Positions 51,693-61,204 of a stretch of DNA of 64,000 nucleotides are shown here, piece by piece. Origin of the DNA: an uncultured Bacteroides sp. (GTDB lineage Bacteria; Bacteroidota; Bacteroidia; Bacteroidales; Bacteroidaceae); assembly GCF_937912035.1 (NCBI RefSeq), contig NZ_CALDPF010000031.1:248001-312000 (forward strand). The letters run 5' to 3'. Numbering within the stretch: position 1 is the stretch's first letter; each line of letters begins with the position of its first letter. Under the pieces are notes generated by a model. It had not been told where the DNA came from. It did not search any database and saw only the letters and a program-made list of their open reading frames with translations. A program made the position numbers and the translations under genes.

Positions 51693-52808
51693 TTATAATG
51701 CCTCTAAAATTCCTTTAATAATATTGAAATTATTTTTATCCTTAGTTTCTAATGAAGTTAAATATGTATAAATGTACTGTTCTCTATATTCTTCTGTAAT
51801 CGTATTAGTATCCAATTTATCAAGATCATCTTTATCTATATTGATAGTTTCTTTACCTAATGTTTTGCATAATAAATTCATATATTGAATAGACTCCTTT
51901 AACTCTTTCATGTCTTCTGTAATAAAAAAGATGACTGGTTTATTGGCTAATATACAATACGAAACCGAATTACTAAAATGTTGTAAGACCAATGAAGAAT
52001 TGATAACTAAATTACCTGTATTATATTTTATAATCTTTCGATATCCAAATTCATCTCCATCATAATTAGACTTTGGATGTGCAGCAATAATTACTGGCAT
52101 CTTATATTTCTTCTCCAAAAAATCAAAAAAAATGTTCAATGATTTTCTATATTTAATAGCCGATGGCCTTTTTTTATATAAAGAAACAAATTCTGGATGA
52201 TCAGGAAATGATATATCACAAAAAACGATATAATTACCTTCAACTATAGGTTTATCATTCATTTCTTGAATATAAGATTCATAATCAGGATGATTTATTT
52301 TATCAGTTCTGTATACTATAGATGATGAAGACAATATTTTATCAAAAGATTTAATTTTATAGACCTTTTTGTATATTGATAAAAATGTATATTTAATCTT
52401 GTTGTTGATTATAGAAAAAAAAGTACTTGAAAAAAGACGAGATATTTTTTCCTTATAAGTTTCTTTTAATACTGTATTTGCATACAGATCAATCTTTATT
52501 GTATAACAATTATATTCAGATAATAGTCTATAGATTTTTCTATTATCCCATATATCTAAACATTCAACGATAAATATTGTATCCTTAATATTACATAATG
52601 ATAATCTTTTATTTAAATCATCAATATTTAATAATTTCTTAACTATTTCATCTTTTTGTTCATCCGGATATTTTATATTAGGATAAACAATATTTGATAT
52701 GTCCCAAATCTCAACATTGAAACCAGACTTTATAAAAGCATCAATCATGAAAATCTCTTTTCTTCTTTTTGTGTACAATTCATGATCAATCAAAATTAGT
52801 TTTTTCAT
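51693..52808 (-). CDS. GT-B-like protein, candidate sialyl/legionaminyl transferase
   Basis: The 371-residue protein is not an obvious GT2 or GT4. It carries MPVIIAAHPKSNYDG (His244-Pro245) and NLVINSSLVLQHFSNS (Ser271-Ser272), followed by a conserved-looking ILANKPVIFF. The spaced HP and SS motifs match the pattern of bacterial GT-B sialyltransferases (families such as GT38, GT52, GT80). I did not find the third (D/E)(D/E)G motif. As the locus makes CMP-legionaminate, this is the best candidate for the transferase that uses it. The call is inferred; another unusual GT-B is possible. Confidence 0.55.
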   Translation of the reverse strand: MKKLILIDHELYTKRRKEIFMIDAFIKSGFNVEIWDISNIVYPNIKYPDEQKDEIVKKLLNIDDLNKRLSLCNIKDTIFIVECLDIWDNRKIYRLLSEYNCYTIKIDLYANTVLKETYKEKISRLFSSTFFSIINNKIKYTFLSIYKKVYKIKSFDKILSSSSIVYRTDKINHPDYESYIQEMNDKPIVEGNYIVFCDISFPDHPEFVSLYKKRPSAIKYRKSLNIFFDFLEKKYKMPVIIAAHPKSNYDGDEFGYRKIIKYNTGNLVINSSLVLQHFSNSVSYCILANKPVIFFITEDMKELKESIQYMNLLCKTLGKETINIDKDDLDKLDTNTITEEYREQYIYTYLTSLETKDKNNFNIIKGILEAL

Positions 52809-53743
52809 TATTCGTGTATAACAAATTTCGATAATATTTTTTCGAGATAATTATTATATATGCAAATATATTTTATTTTTGATTTTAAATCCAATTTCTT
52901 AAAAACGTCTTTTTTGTATAAAGATAATATTCTTGATTTTATTCTATGTTTCTTATTAATATCTGTGCAATAATAATAAGAAGATAACAATTTAGAAAGT
53001 AAAATTGGTAGAAACTCATTTTTATATACTGTTATACTATATTGCAATTCATATAGTTTAACAATATAATTTATATCAATATCTTTTGTATGTGTTACTG
53101 AATCATTCCTTTGGGTGTAATGATAAAAAACATAATCTGTAATGAAAATACTATTTACATTATTAAGAATTCCAAGTAATGTTGAAGAATCTTCACCTCT
53201 AAATATATTTCTGTGTATATTAAAAATATCTTCATTGATAATTTCTCTTTTAAATATCCCAATACATATAGAAGGTATACATTCAAGTTTGTTTACAGAT
53301 ATAGTAATATATTGGGAAACAGAAATTTCACCTATGGGGTATAATTTCTTTATATGTTCAATCTTTCCATTATCATATATAATGTCATAACTTCCTGCTA
53401 TAAAATCATATTCTTTTTTTGACAAAATATTTATAAAATATTCTATAGCTTCCAATTGAATGCTATCATCTGCATCTATAAATAAACAATATTTGCCAGT
53501 TGAATTTTGCCAACCTCTTTTTCTTGCTAAAGTAACACCGCCATTTTCTTGGCTTATAACTTTAATTCGTTTGTCTCCTTTCGCATACTTTTGTATAATA
53601 TTTAAAGAGGAATCAGTTGAACCATCATTAACCAATATAATCTCAATATTCTTATATGTTTGATTAATTAAACTATCTATACATGTATGTATATAATTAC
53701 CAGTATTGTATATAGGAACAATAATTGATACTAGTGGATTCAT
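52808..53743 (-). CDS. Glycosyltransferase family 2
   Basis: The 311-residue GT-A enzyme starts PLVSIIVPIYNTGNYIHTCIDSLINQTYKNIEIILVNDGSTD, followed by NGGVTLARKRGWQNS and the DxD motif LFIDADDSI. It is the first transferase after the flippase gene (1-bp gap), and it overlaps the next gene by 1 bp. Donor unknown. AT-rich, like its neighbours. Confidence 0.93.
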   Translation of the reverse strand: MNPLVSIIVPIYNTGNYIHTCIDSLINQTYKNIEIILVNDGSTDSSLNIIQKYAKGDKRIKVISQENGGVTLARKRGWQNSTGKYCLFIDADDSIQLEAIEYFINILSKKEYDFIAGSYDIIYDNGKIEHIKKLYPIGEISVSQYITISVNKLECIPSICIGIFKREIINEDIFNIHRNIFRGEDSSTLLGILNNVNSIFITDYVFYHYTQRNDSVTHTKDIDINYIVKLYELQYSITVYKNEFLPILLSKLLSSYYYCTDINKKHRIKSRILSLYKKDVFKKLDLKSKIKYICIYNNYLEKILSKFVIHE

Positions 53744-53744
53744 A

Positions 53745-55289
53745 TTACTTAATTATAAAGCGTTTTACAATGTTTCTGAAATATTTATTGCATGAGAAAA
53801 AAATCAAAAAACTTATAAATATATATGTAGTCATTATTTCAATAGATTTTAAAATCCAATCTATATAATCATTACATGGGGATTTAAAATAATTATTTGT
53901 TATAAATAAGCCTAATAAAAAAGAGGTAAGAATAAAAGTTAAATATTTAGCATTTTCTACTAGGTATTCTGATATTTTGTCCTTAAATCCATAAGTATAT
54001 AAATAAAATGGCTTCCATATATGTATTACAAGAAAAGTACTAATTAAACCACCTAATATTATACCAGATAATCCCCATACAAGTCCTAATAATATTGATA
54101 TTGATAAATTTAAAATTGACTCAATTATAGGTGCCCATATGTCACCAAATAAGCCGTATGCATTAATAAACAAATCATTATTCCTTGTTGAATTTAGATA
54201 TGTTAAACAGATAAGGATTATTAATGTTTCTCGAGGTAAAATAAAGTCCTTACCCACCCATAAAATAATAAAATCTTCGCTCAAAGTATATATACCAAAA
54301 CAAATAAATGAAGCTATCCAAACTCTAAAAACAGTAGTTTCCCAAAAAACTCTTTTTATATTCTTTTTATTGCCCTCAGCAACTAAATTTCCTACACTGC
54401 TATTCACTCCATTATAAATAGCAGTTAACAGCGTTGTTATACCATTAATAATTAAGATATAATTCCCATATATAGCAACCATAGTTAACGTTGAAAATGC
54501 ATATATAATAATAGGTGTGGTCTGGGTTAAAACAAAACTACCTATCTTATGAAAAAACAGTTGTTTTGTCTTTGTCAAAATATTAGGATATTTTTTTCTT
54601 AAGACATTCCCTTTTGATATATCCGTTTTAAGCCATTTATACTCTTTGTTTATTTCTTTATTTAAAACTATAGAGGTAACAAATGACATTAGAATTTCTA
54701 TTATTATCCACCATAGATAACCAACTAATAAATATCTAATAGCTAATATTTGTATGCATACTTTCAGTAATTTTAAACCTTGTACAACTATTGTTATTTT
54801 ATACTCTTTTTGGTCAGCAGAAAGAACAATCTGCTTATAGTTTATAAAATATCCAAGTAATGAACTTGTAAGTAATGCTATAAATGATCCATAAGTATAC
54901 CAAAAAGGGATATCTACCTTTTTAAAAATTAAAGGGAAAAAAAGCATTAAAAATAATGATGATATTATAACAATATAAGCTATTCTTCTGTATAACCAAC
55001 CTTGAATAGAAACTATTTCGTTAACCTCATTATAATTACTATTATATAATGGCTTATAAAGACTATATGCTATAGCACTACCTATTCCAAGTTCAGCTAA
55101 ATTTAAGAAACCTAACAGATTTTGTGCAGTAGTATTCAATCCTAAAACTTCACTACCTAAATAAGTAATAAAAATTTTTCTGGATAAAAATTGAATTAAT
55201 ATATTAAAAACATAGAATACTAACGCTATTTTAGCATTTCTTATACTATTATTAATCCTACTAGTTGCACCCATATAATGCTTTTTCAA
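53745..55289 (-). CDS. Wzx-like polysaccharide flippase
   Basis: The 514-residue protein has about twelve to fourteen membrane helices and a short conserved N-terminus (ARKIFITYLGSEVLGLNTTAQNLLGFLNLAELGIGSAIAYSL). This belongs to the oligosaccharide-flippase part of the MATE-like superfamily, found in Wzy-dependent capsule loci. It moves lipid-linked repeat units across the inner membrane. The start sits downstream of the 285-bp structured gap that follows the amidotransferase gene. Together with the EpsG-like gene it makes this a Wzx/Wzy-type locus. Confidence 0.88.
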   Translation of the reverse strand: MKKHYMGATSRINNSIRNAKIALVFYVFNILIQFLSRKIFITYLGSEVLGLNTTAQNLLGFLNLAELGIGSAIAYSLYKPLYNSNYNEVNEIVSIQGWLYRRIAYIVIISSLFLMLFFPLIFKKVDIPFWYTYGSFIALLTSSLLGYFINYKQIVLSADQKEYKITIVVQGLKLLKVCIQILAIRYLLVGYLWWIIIEILMSFVTSIVLNKEINKEYKWLKTDISKGNVLRKKYPNILTKTKQLFFHKIGSFVLTQTTPIIIYAFSTLTMVAIYGNYILIINGITTLLTAIYNGVNSSVGNLVAEGNKKNIKRVFWETTVFRVWIASFICFGIYTLSEDFIILWVGKDFILPRETLIILICLTYLNSTRNNDLFINAYGLFGDIWAPIIESILNLSISILLGLVWGLSGIILGGLISTFLVIHIWKPFYLYTYGFKDKISEYLVENAKYLTFILTSFLLGLFITNNYFKSPCNDYIDWILKSIEIMTTYIFISFLIFFSCNKYFRNIVKRFIIK

Positions 55290-55574
55290 ATCAAATAAAA
55301 ATTAACTATAAAAAAACGAAGTGAGGTATCTAATGTTATTCATATATAAAACTTCTATTTACAACTTAATATTTTTTATACAATTAAAAATTGTTAAGCT
55401 GTAAATAGAAGTTTTAAGAACAAATATTTTATATAGCTTACTCACTCTATACTTACCATTAGAGTGTTTTTTATTATACAATTCGTATCATCTATACTTC
55501 ATGTATTAACACTTTTATTACTTTATTGAATGAATAAAAGACTGAACCTTTAAAGATAAAAAACATAACCTTTT
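55290..55574. other. Structured gap inside the capsule locus
   Basis: No gene fits here. A long imperfect stem (about 55347-55368 with 55396-55416, ~20 bp, one mismatch) has a loop of some 27 nt. A shorter hairpin follows on the + strand at 55443-55466 with six T after it. The gap separates the sugar-nucleotide genes from the flippase gene. Confidence 0.6.
55443..55472 (+). terminator. + strand terminator-like hairpin inside a - strand operon
   Basis: CACTCTA (55443-55449) pairs with TAGAGTG (55460-55466) and is followed by TTTTTT on the + strand. No + strand gene lies near it. Confidence 0.5.
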
Positions 55575-56672
55575 TTATTTTAAAACCCATCTTCCATAAT
55601 TATCTTTCTTGAATATATCACGATTATAATGGCTATCAATAATATCCCAAAACTCTTTTTCAGAATATCCAAGAAAATCACAGAAATCTCTAACACACAA
55701 AGGGTCTAAAGCATGGTCATGTTCTTTGACAAGTTTAAAAGCTTCATCTCTGTTAATCATTCCATATCTTACCATTCTTGCAGCATAGTCAGTTGCGGAC
55801 GCATGACCAAATTTTGGATATTTCAACCAAGAATGAACTAAGTATGCTCGACTATCGACCTGATCCATTTGTTCAACATGGTGAGTTCTATTCCATTCAT
55901 GGGTAAGATCGTGAAATCCAAAATGCTTTGCTATTTCATAGTTCTTAAAACTGTTCCATTCGACGAAATAACTTAAATATATTGGATCTAATTTATTTAT
56001 TTCATCAATTGTAGGAGGTTCAAAAAAGTTTAAATCTTTTAAAGTAACGCCATCTCCTAATAACTCTTCAGTTGGAATCCCATAACCAACCCCATTATAT
56101 ATTTGATCCTTTGCAGAATAAGTTTCTACAGCACCATTACCACCATATTCATAGCTAACATTCTCTCCATAAACCAATAAAGGAGTATTAAATTTTAAAG
56201 CCATGTGTAATGGATACGTGTATATGTATCGATCAATAAAATATGTTGGCTTTCCATATTTCTCAAAAGTTTTACGCATTATTATTTTTTGAGCTTTGAT
56301 ATTAGGCTTCATACTAATAATATCGCAACCAAAAGCTTCTGAAATGTTTTTAAGATTATGCTTGCCTGCCTCTGTCATTGGAAAATTATCTTCAACAGAA
56401 ACTAATAGAGGATTCATGTGAAGAATTTCTTTCATAACATAAGTTTGGTAATGGCTATCCTTACCACCACTAACAGCAATCATACAATCATAACCGTTTG
56501 GCCCATTCATTCCTCTGTATTTATCACATAGGATTTTGAGCTCTTCAAAACGCTTATCATAATTAACATTTTTCCTATTTTCGTATGCTTGACATGCAGA
56601 ACATACTCCTTCTTCATTGAAAGTAATTCCAGGTCTTGTATCTGGCATTACACATTTAGTACAATATTTCAT
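55575..56672 (-). CDS. N-acetyl-sugar amidotransferase (WbpG/PseA-like)
   Basis: The 365-residue protein begins with CTKC and CSAC pairs (Cys4/7, Cys24/27), then the PP-loop ATPase motif in IAVSGGKDSHYQ (Ser-Gly-Gly-Lys-Asp-Ser, 68-73). The family turns N-acetyl groups of nonulosonic acids or HexNAcA into acetamidino groups with ammonia (WbpG, PseA). Here it ends the legionaminate gene block, so 5-acetamidino-legionaminic acid is the likely product, as made by related PtmG-type enzymes. No HisH/HisF-like ammonia partner is encoded nearby. It lies 10 bp after the ptmE-like gene. Family certain; product inferred. Confidence 0.85.
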   Translation of the reverse strand: MKYCTKCVMPDTRPGITFNEEGVCSACQAYENRKNVNYDKRFEELKILCDKYRGMNGPNGYDCMIAVSGGKDSHYQTYVMKEILHMNPLLVSVEDNFPMTEAGKHNLKNISEAFGCDIISMKPNIKAQKIIMRKTFEKYGKPTYFIDRYIYTYPLHMALKFNTPLLVYGENVSYEYGGNGAVETYSAKDQIYNGVGYGIPTEELLGDGVTLKDLNFFEPPTIDEINKLDPIYLSYFVEWNSFKNYEIAKHFGFHDLTHEWNRTHHVEQMDQVDSRAYLVHSWLKYPKFGHASATDYAARMVRYGMINRDEAFKLVKEHDHALDPLCVRDFCDFLGYSEKEFWDIIDSHYNRDIFKKDNYGRWVLK

Positions 56673-56682
56673 AATTCTTTTA

Positions 56683-57723
56683 TTAATATATATGTTTTAC
56701 AATTTCTTTGGCTCTTTCTAATTCATCATGTTGACCTATATCAATCCAATATCCGGAAATAGGATATCTAATAACATTATATCCACCTTGAATCAGAGAA
56801 TCCATAAAATCTGTTGCATTATAGAACTTATTTTTAGGAATGAGTTGTAATAAGTTTTTCTTTATAAGATATATTCCTGCATTAGCATAATAACTTATAG
56901 TAGGTTTCTCTGTTACACCTTTAATATTTCTCCCTTCAAGATTAAATACACCGTAAGGAACTTTTACTACGTAAGGGACTGCTGCGACACTCATATCTGC
57001 ATTATGTTCTTTGAAATGTAAATAAAAATCTTCATAATCTATATTTGTAAATAAATCAGAGTTCATTACAAGAATAGTATCATTATGGAATACATCAACG
57101 AATTTTATACTACCTATTGTACCTAAGAATTTAGGTTCCCTCACAGTGTTTATTTTTATACCGTCTCTTGGTTCTGCAAAATGCTCTTCCAATTGTTCTC
57201 CTAAATAGTTTACTGTAACTGATATATTTTTGATACCGAATGATATTAGATTGTCGATATTGTAATCAATAATACATTTTTCTCCTATTTTTATTAATGG
57301 TTTAGGAGTTTTTTCCGTTAAAGGTCTTAATCTTTCACCCTTACCTCCAGCCATTAACACAGCATCAATAGGTAATTTTGTCTTATATTTTTCAAGATTG
57401 ATTATTTCTACTATATGGTTTTCATCATCTAATGTCGGAATCAACCTCATTTTCATTTCTCTTTGCCTATGAATATTGGCAACATCATCATTTTTATCTT
57501 TACGTAGGAAATTAAAATTTCTGTTTATGGCCTTAGTTATGGAATCTTCAACTTTTATACCTCGTATTAAAGCACGTCTGATGTCTCCATCAGTAAGTGT
57601 TCCTATCATTCTATTTTCCTCATCGGTTACAAATAAAACTAATGGATCGGATACAAAACTATTAATTTTAACTAAGGCGTCTATAATCCTACTGTTACTG
57701 CTTAAGATATGCAAACTTTCCAT
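56683..57723 (-). CDS. ptmE: PtmE-like sugar-1-phosphate guanylyltransferase with CBS domains
   Basis: Residues ~1-115 are a CBS pair (LFVTDEENRMIGTLTDGDIRRAL); ~118-346 are a nucleotidyltransferase (LMAGGKGERLRPLTEKTPKPLIKIG, VMNSDLFTN). This layout is that of PtmE, which activates glucosamine-1-phosphate with GTP at the start of the GDP route to legionaminic acid. Its presence argues that the pathway here uses GDP-linked rather than UDP-linked intermediates. It lies 4 bp after legF and 10 bp before the amidotransferase. Specificity for GTP is inferred from the family. Confidence 0.85.
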   Translation of the reverse strand: MESLHILSSNSRIIDALVKINSFVSDPLVLFVTDEENRMIGTLTDGDIRRALIRGIKVEDSITKAINRNFNFLRKDKNDDVANIHRQREMKMRLIPTLDDENHIVEIINLEKYKTKLPIDAVLMAGGKGERLRPLTEKTPKPLIKIGEKCIIDYNIDNLISFGIKNISVTVNYLGEQLEEHFAEPRDGIKINTVREPKFLGTIGSIKFVDVFHNDTILVMNSDLFTNIDYEDFYLHFKEHNADMSVAAVPYVVKVPYGVFNLEGRNIKGVTEKPTISYYANAGIYLIKKNLLQLIPKNKFYNATDFMDSLIQGGYNVIRYPISGYWIDIGQHDELERAKEIVKHIY

Positions 57724-57727
57724 TATA

Positions 57728-58408
57728 TTATTCTTTTATAATAGCTTCTGCTATTTTCCAATCTAGCATTGTATCTAAATCAATTGAATATTTTCTATCC
57801 ATTACATATTTTACTTTCTTGGTAAACATATTTAATGGCATTTTTTTTAAACTTTCAGGATTAATAATATAAATAGCTCCATTATATTCCCAGCATTTGG
57901 GAACATCTTGACGTCTAGTATATTTCCCGTCTCCTTTGCAAATATTTAAATATCCATTCTCTCCATCCTCAAAACAATTGTAGTATGGATTTGATGAAAC
58001 TTCACAGACCGATACCACCATATCAATTTCTGAATTATATAATTCCAAAGCTTCTTTTACATGATTTATTGTTCTAAATGGAGATGTATTTTGTAATAAA
58101 ATTATATTATCAAATTTATGTCCCTGATTTTCATAAAAGTTTAGTGCATGTAATAATACCTCATAAGTGCCTGCAGTATCTGTTGCAAGTTCTGCAGGAC
58201 GCACAAAAGGAACTTTCAATCCATAATTCTCTACTATACTAATAATTTCTTGCGAGTCTGTAGATACACATATATTGGAATCTGCAACTATACCTCTGGC
58301 CACATCTATTGTATATTCTATCAAAGGTTTACCATTTAATGGCTTTATATTCTTACCAGGAATACCTTTACTACCTCCTCTGGCAGGAATAATAACTAAT
58401 GAATTCAT
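57728..58408 (-). CDS. legF: CMP-legionaminate/acylneuraminate cytidylyltransferase
   Basis: The 226-residue enzyme activates the nonulosonic acid with CTP. It has VIIPARGGSKGIPGKNIKPLNGKPLI, then FVRPAELATDTAGT, LLQNTSPFRT, and YSIDLDTMLDW near the end. It overlaps legG by 1 bp and precedes ptmE by 4 bp. The context with legB, legC and ptmE points to legionaminate rather than neuraminate. Confidence 0.9.
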   Translation of the reverse strand: MNSLVIIPARGGSKGIPGKNIKPLNGKPLIEYTIDVARGIVADSNICVSTDSQEIISIVENYGLKVPFVRPAELATDTAGTYEVLLHALNFYENQGHKFDNIILLQNTSPFRTINHVKEALELYNSEIDMVVSVCEVSSNPYYNCFEDGENGYLNICKGDGKYTRRQDVPKCWEYNGAIYIINPESLKKMPLNMFTKKVKYVMDRKYSIDLDTMLDWKIAEAIIKE

Positions 58409-59559
58409 TATTGTTGTATATTATAAAATGTTTTCTGTATCAATCCTTCAAGAGGATAAGTCATTATTACGTGCAGAATATCTGCTGTTGTATTTTTACC
58501 TTCGTAAGGATTATGTATCTCTCTATGTCCTGAGTTTAATACTTTGTCAAGACCTTCCAAAATATCTTTTTTGCTTGTACCACAATTAATCACACTGTCT
58601 GCTGCAATACGGCCCTTTTGTCTGTCACCTATATTTAGTGTCGGTATTCCGAAACTAGGAACCTCTATAATACCACTTGATGAGTTTCCTACAACAGCTT
58701 TAACAAACTGAAGCGCAGAAAGATATCGTTTCAACCCTAAAGAAGGATATGCTATTGCTTTTTCCTGATGCTTAGAAACGTACTCATTTATCAGTCTGAT
58801 AATAACACGACCATCTGTGTCAGAGTTTGGAAGAGTAAAAATAATCTTTATATCGGAATATTCATCTAGAGCTGATAACAGACTATGTATCTGTTCTTCT
58901 GCTGTCGAATTCTCAAGAGTTACCGGATGATATGTTATTAAAATGGTCTTGTCATTAAATGTAAAGCCATCAAGTGTTGATTCAAGTTCCTTTTTGTTCA
59001 TTAAAGGAACTTTCTTTATATTTTCAATACCTGGAGCACCTACATTAAACACTCTTTTAGGATCTTCTCCTAATTGTATTACACGCTGGCGATATTCTTC
59101 AGTACTTGTAAAGTGCAAATGACTCATTTTTGTGATGGCATGACGTATGCAATCATCATATGCACCTTCGGTTATTTCTCCACCATGAAGATGTGCCACA
59201 GGTATTTTATAAAATAATGCGGCAGTAACTGCAGCTAGAATTTCATATCTGTCACCCAATACAACAATCATATCAGGTTTTAAATCTTCGTATGCGTCAG
59301 CAAAACCTATGGTAGCTAAGCCTACGGATTTTGTCGTTGCATTTGCAGTATCACTTGATAAAAGCATTTCAACTTTCTTATTTATAAAGAACCCGTCCCG
59401 TTCAATTTCTTTATATGTCAAGCCGAATTCAGGAGACAAGTGCATGTTTGTTGCAATAACTTGCAACTCTAAACTTTCATCTTCCTTTATGGCTTTCATC
59501 AAACCGCTTAAAAGGCCATACTCAGCTCTACTGCCTGTAATGACACATATCTTTCTCAT
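58408..59559 (-). CDS. legG: NDP-sugar 2-epimerase (hydrolysing)
   Basis: The 383-residue GT-B-fold enzyme (NeuC/LegG type) epimerises C2 of the 4-amino-sugar nucleotide and releases the free sugar. CVITGSRAEYGLLSGLM, VVLGDRYEILAAVTAALFYKIPVAHLHGGEITEGAYDD, ITYHPVTLENST and VGNSSSGIIEVPSFGIPTLNIGDRQKGR are all present. It overlaps legI by 4 bp. In this block its substrate should be the NDP-2,4-diacetamido-2,4,6-trideoxyglucose made by the LegB-LegC-LegH set. Confidence 0.92.
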   Translation of the reverse strand: MRKICVITGSRAEYGLLSGLMKAIKEDESLELQVIATNMHLSPEFGLTYKEIERDGFFINKKVEMLLSSDTANATTKSVGLATIGFADAYEDLKPDMIVVLGDRYEILAAVTAALFYKIPVAHLHGGEITEGAYDDCIRHAITKMSHLHFTSTEEYRQRVIQLGEDPKRVFNVGAPGIENIKKVPLMNKKELESTLDGFTFNDKTILITYHPVTLENSTAEEQIHSLLSALDEYSDIKIIFTLPNSDTDGRVIIRLINEYVSKHQEKAIAYPSLGLKRYLSALQFVKAVVGNSSSGIIEVPSFGIPTLNIGDRQKGRIAADSVINCGTSKKDILEGLDKVLNSGHREIHNPYEGKNTTADILHVIMTYPLEGLIQKTFYNIQQ

Positions 59560-60566
59560 AATTCTATCAATTCTTCTTCCTGAAAATCGCGTTTTGCAGC
59601 TTTACCGATAACATTTTCCCACTCCATTGGGCTGATACCATTTCCAGGGCGTTTTACTGTAATATTATCTTCCGTAAAGATTTCGCCTTCTTTGATATCT
59701 TTTGCAGCTACAATACTCTTTCTCGCTATTTCAATATTTTTTCTTTCAGATTCGGATACAGTTTTATGTCCGGATCCTAAAGCTTGTTCAATATTTCTGA
59801 TTGACTTAACCATGGCTTTCAGCTCATTTGGCTCTAAAGAAGCTTTATGGTCAGGACCTTCCATATTCTTGTCAAGAGTAAAATGTTTCTCTATAACTGT
59901 CGCACCAAGTGCAACTGCCGCTATAGGAACTTCTATTCCTTCAGTATGGTCAGAATATCCTATTTTTACTCCAAATTTTTCTTTTATCTCGAACATGGCT
60001 TTAAGATTTACATCTTTCATAGGTGTCGGATATTCTGTATTACAATGCAACACTGTTATTTTATCTTTAGAAACTCCGTTTGCGACAAGGACGTAGATTG
60101 CATTTTCTATATCACTAAGTTCACACATCCCTGTAGATAATATCACAGGTTCTTTATAAGAAGCAATTTTCTTCAGGTATGGATAATTTGTTATTTCTCC
60201 TGATGGGATTTTCCATAAACCCAAATTCAATGAATGAAGATAGTCAATGCTATCCATATCAAAAGCGGTAGAGAAAAAACGAATATTCTTTAAGTTACAG
60301 TAAGCTATTAACTCTTCATGCTGCTTATTACTGAGCTCCAGTTTTTTGAGCATTGCGTATTGAGTTTCCTCTCCTTTTCCTATATTTTTTTTCTGATATT
60401 CAGCTTGTTTGGCTGCTTTTGATACCAGTTTCTCCGCTTTGAAAGTTTGGAACTTTATAATATCAACTCCGGCAGAAGATGCTTCATCAACAAGGCGTTT
60501 TGCAATCTCAAGTGAACCGTTATGATTAACACCTGCTTCAGCAATTATTAATACTTTATCTCTCAT
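59556..60566 (-). CDS. legI: Legionaminate/N-acetylneuraminate synthase
   Basis: The 336-residue protein condenses phosphoenolpyruvate with the 2-epimerised sugar. The TIM barrel shows IAEAGVNHNGSLEIA, IIKFQTFKAEKLVSKAAKQA, ILSTGMCELSDIE, LHCNTEYPTP, GYSDHTEGIEVPIAA and EKHFTLDKNMEGPDHKASLEP; a C-terminal SAF domain (about 275-336) closes the active site of the partner subunit. It overlaps legH and legG by 4 bp each. NeuB family is certain; the legionaminate call rests on context. Confidence 0.93.
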   Translation of the reverse strand: MRDKVLIIAEAGVNHNGSLEIAKRLVDEASSAGVDIIKFQTFKAEKLVSKAAKQAEYQKKNIGKGEETQYAMLKKLELSNKQHEELIAYCNLKNIRFFSTAFDMDSIDYLHSLNLGLWKIPSGEITNYPYLKKIASYKEPVILSTGMCELSDIENAIYVLVANGVSKDKITVLHCNTEYPTPMKDVNLKAMFEIKEKFGVKIGYSDHTEGIEVPIAAVALGATVIEKHFTLDKNMEGPDHKASLEPNELKAMVKSIRNIEQALGSGHKTVSESERKNIEIARKSIVAAKDIKEGEIFTEDNITVKRPGNGISPMEWENVIGKAAKRDFQEEELIEL

Positions 60567-61204
60567 TTTTTAATCTTTAAGATTGCAGGGTTACCCGAAT
60601 ATATACCGGGTTTAAGAATATTTTTTCTAACCAAACTACCTGCGCCGACTATTACATCATCGCAAATGCTTATTCCATTTGCCAGGACAGATTGACTGCC
60701 AATAAAACACATCTTACCAACTTTACAATCACCATTAACCATGGTACCTGTAGAAATATGGCATTGGTCTCCAATTACGGCGTCGTGTTCTATATTGCAG
60801 AATGTATTTATAATACAATTTTCTCCAATCTTGGCACCCGCATTAACTACAGCCTGATGCATTACAACAGTACCTTCACCTAAACTTGCATATCGTGAGA
60901 CATGTGCGGTAGATGCTATTATAGTTGCCAGTTTACCTCCTGCCTCTCTTACCTTATCATAAATACGCATACGGATGGCAGGACTCTTGATAAATCCCAC
61001 TGTAATTATGAATTCAGCTTTGTCAGCAAACTGAGGTATATCATCATCAGTCCCGATTACTTTATAATCCAAAACAGATTTACCAATATCTTCCGGCATA
61101 TCCAATATACCAATTATATTATATCCTGCCGACTCGGCAACGTCAATGACTGATTTGCAATGACCGCCACCTCCAATCAATATGAGATTTTTCTGACTCA
61201 TCAC
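60563..61204 (-). CDS. legH: Sugar O/N-acetyltransferase of the NeuD/LegH family
   Basis: The 213-residue protein has the PglD-like N-terminal nucleotide-binding fold (LILIGGGGHCKSVIDVAES) and a left-handed beta-helix of hexapeptide repeats (VVMHQAVVNAGAKIGENCIINTFCNIEHDAVIGD). In the pathway it acetylates the 4-amino group of the sugar nucleotide after LegC. It overlaps both neighbours by 4 bp. NeuD in sialic acid loci is related, but the legB/legC context favours LegH. Confidence 0.88.
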   Translation of the reverse strand: MMSQKNLILIGGGGHCKSVIDVAESAGYNIIGILDMPEDIGKSVLDYKVIGTDDDIPQFADKAEFIITVGFIKSPAIRMRIYDKVREAGGKLATIIASTAHVSRYASLGEGTVVMHQAVVNAGAKIGENCIINTFCNIEHDAVIGDQCHISTGTMVNGDCKVGKMCFIGSQSVLANGISICDDVIVGAGSLVRKNILKPGIYSGNPAILKIKK

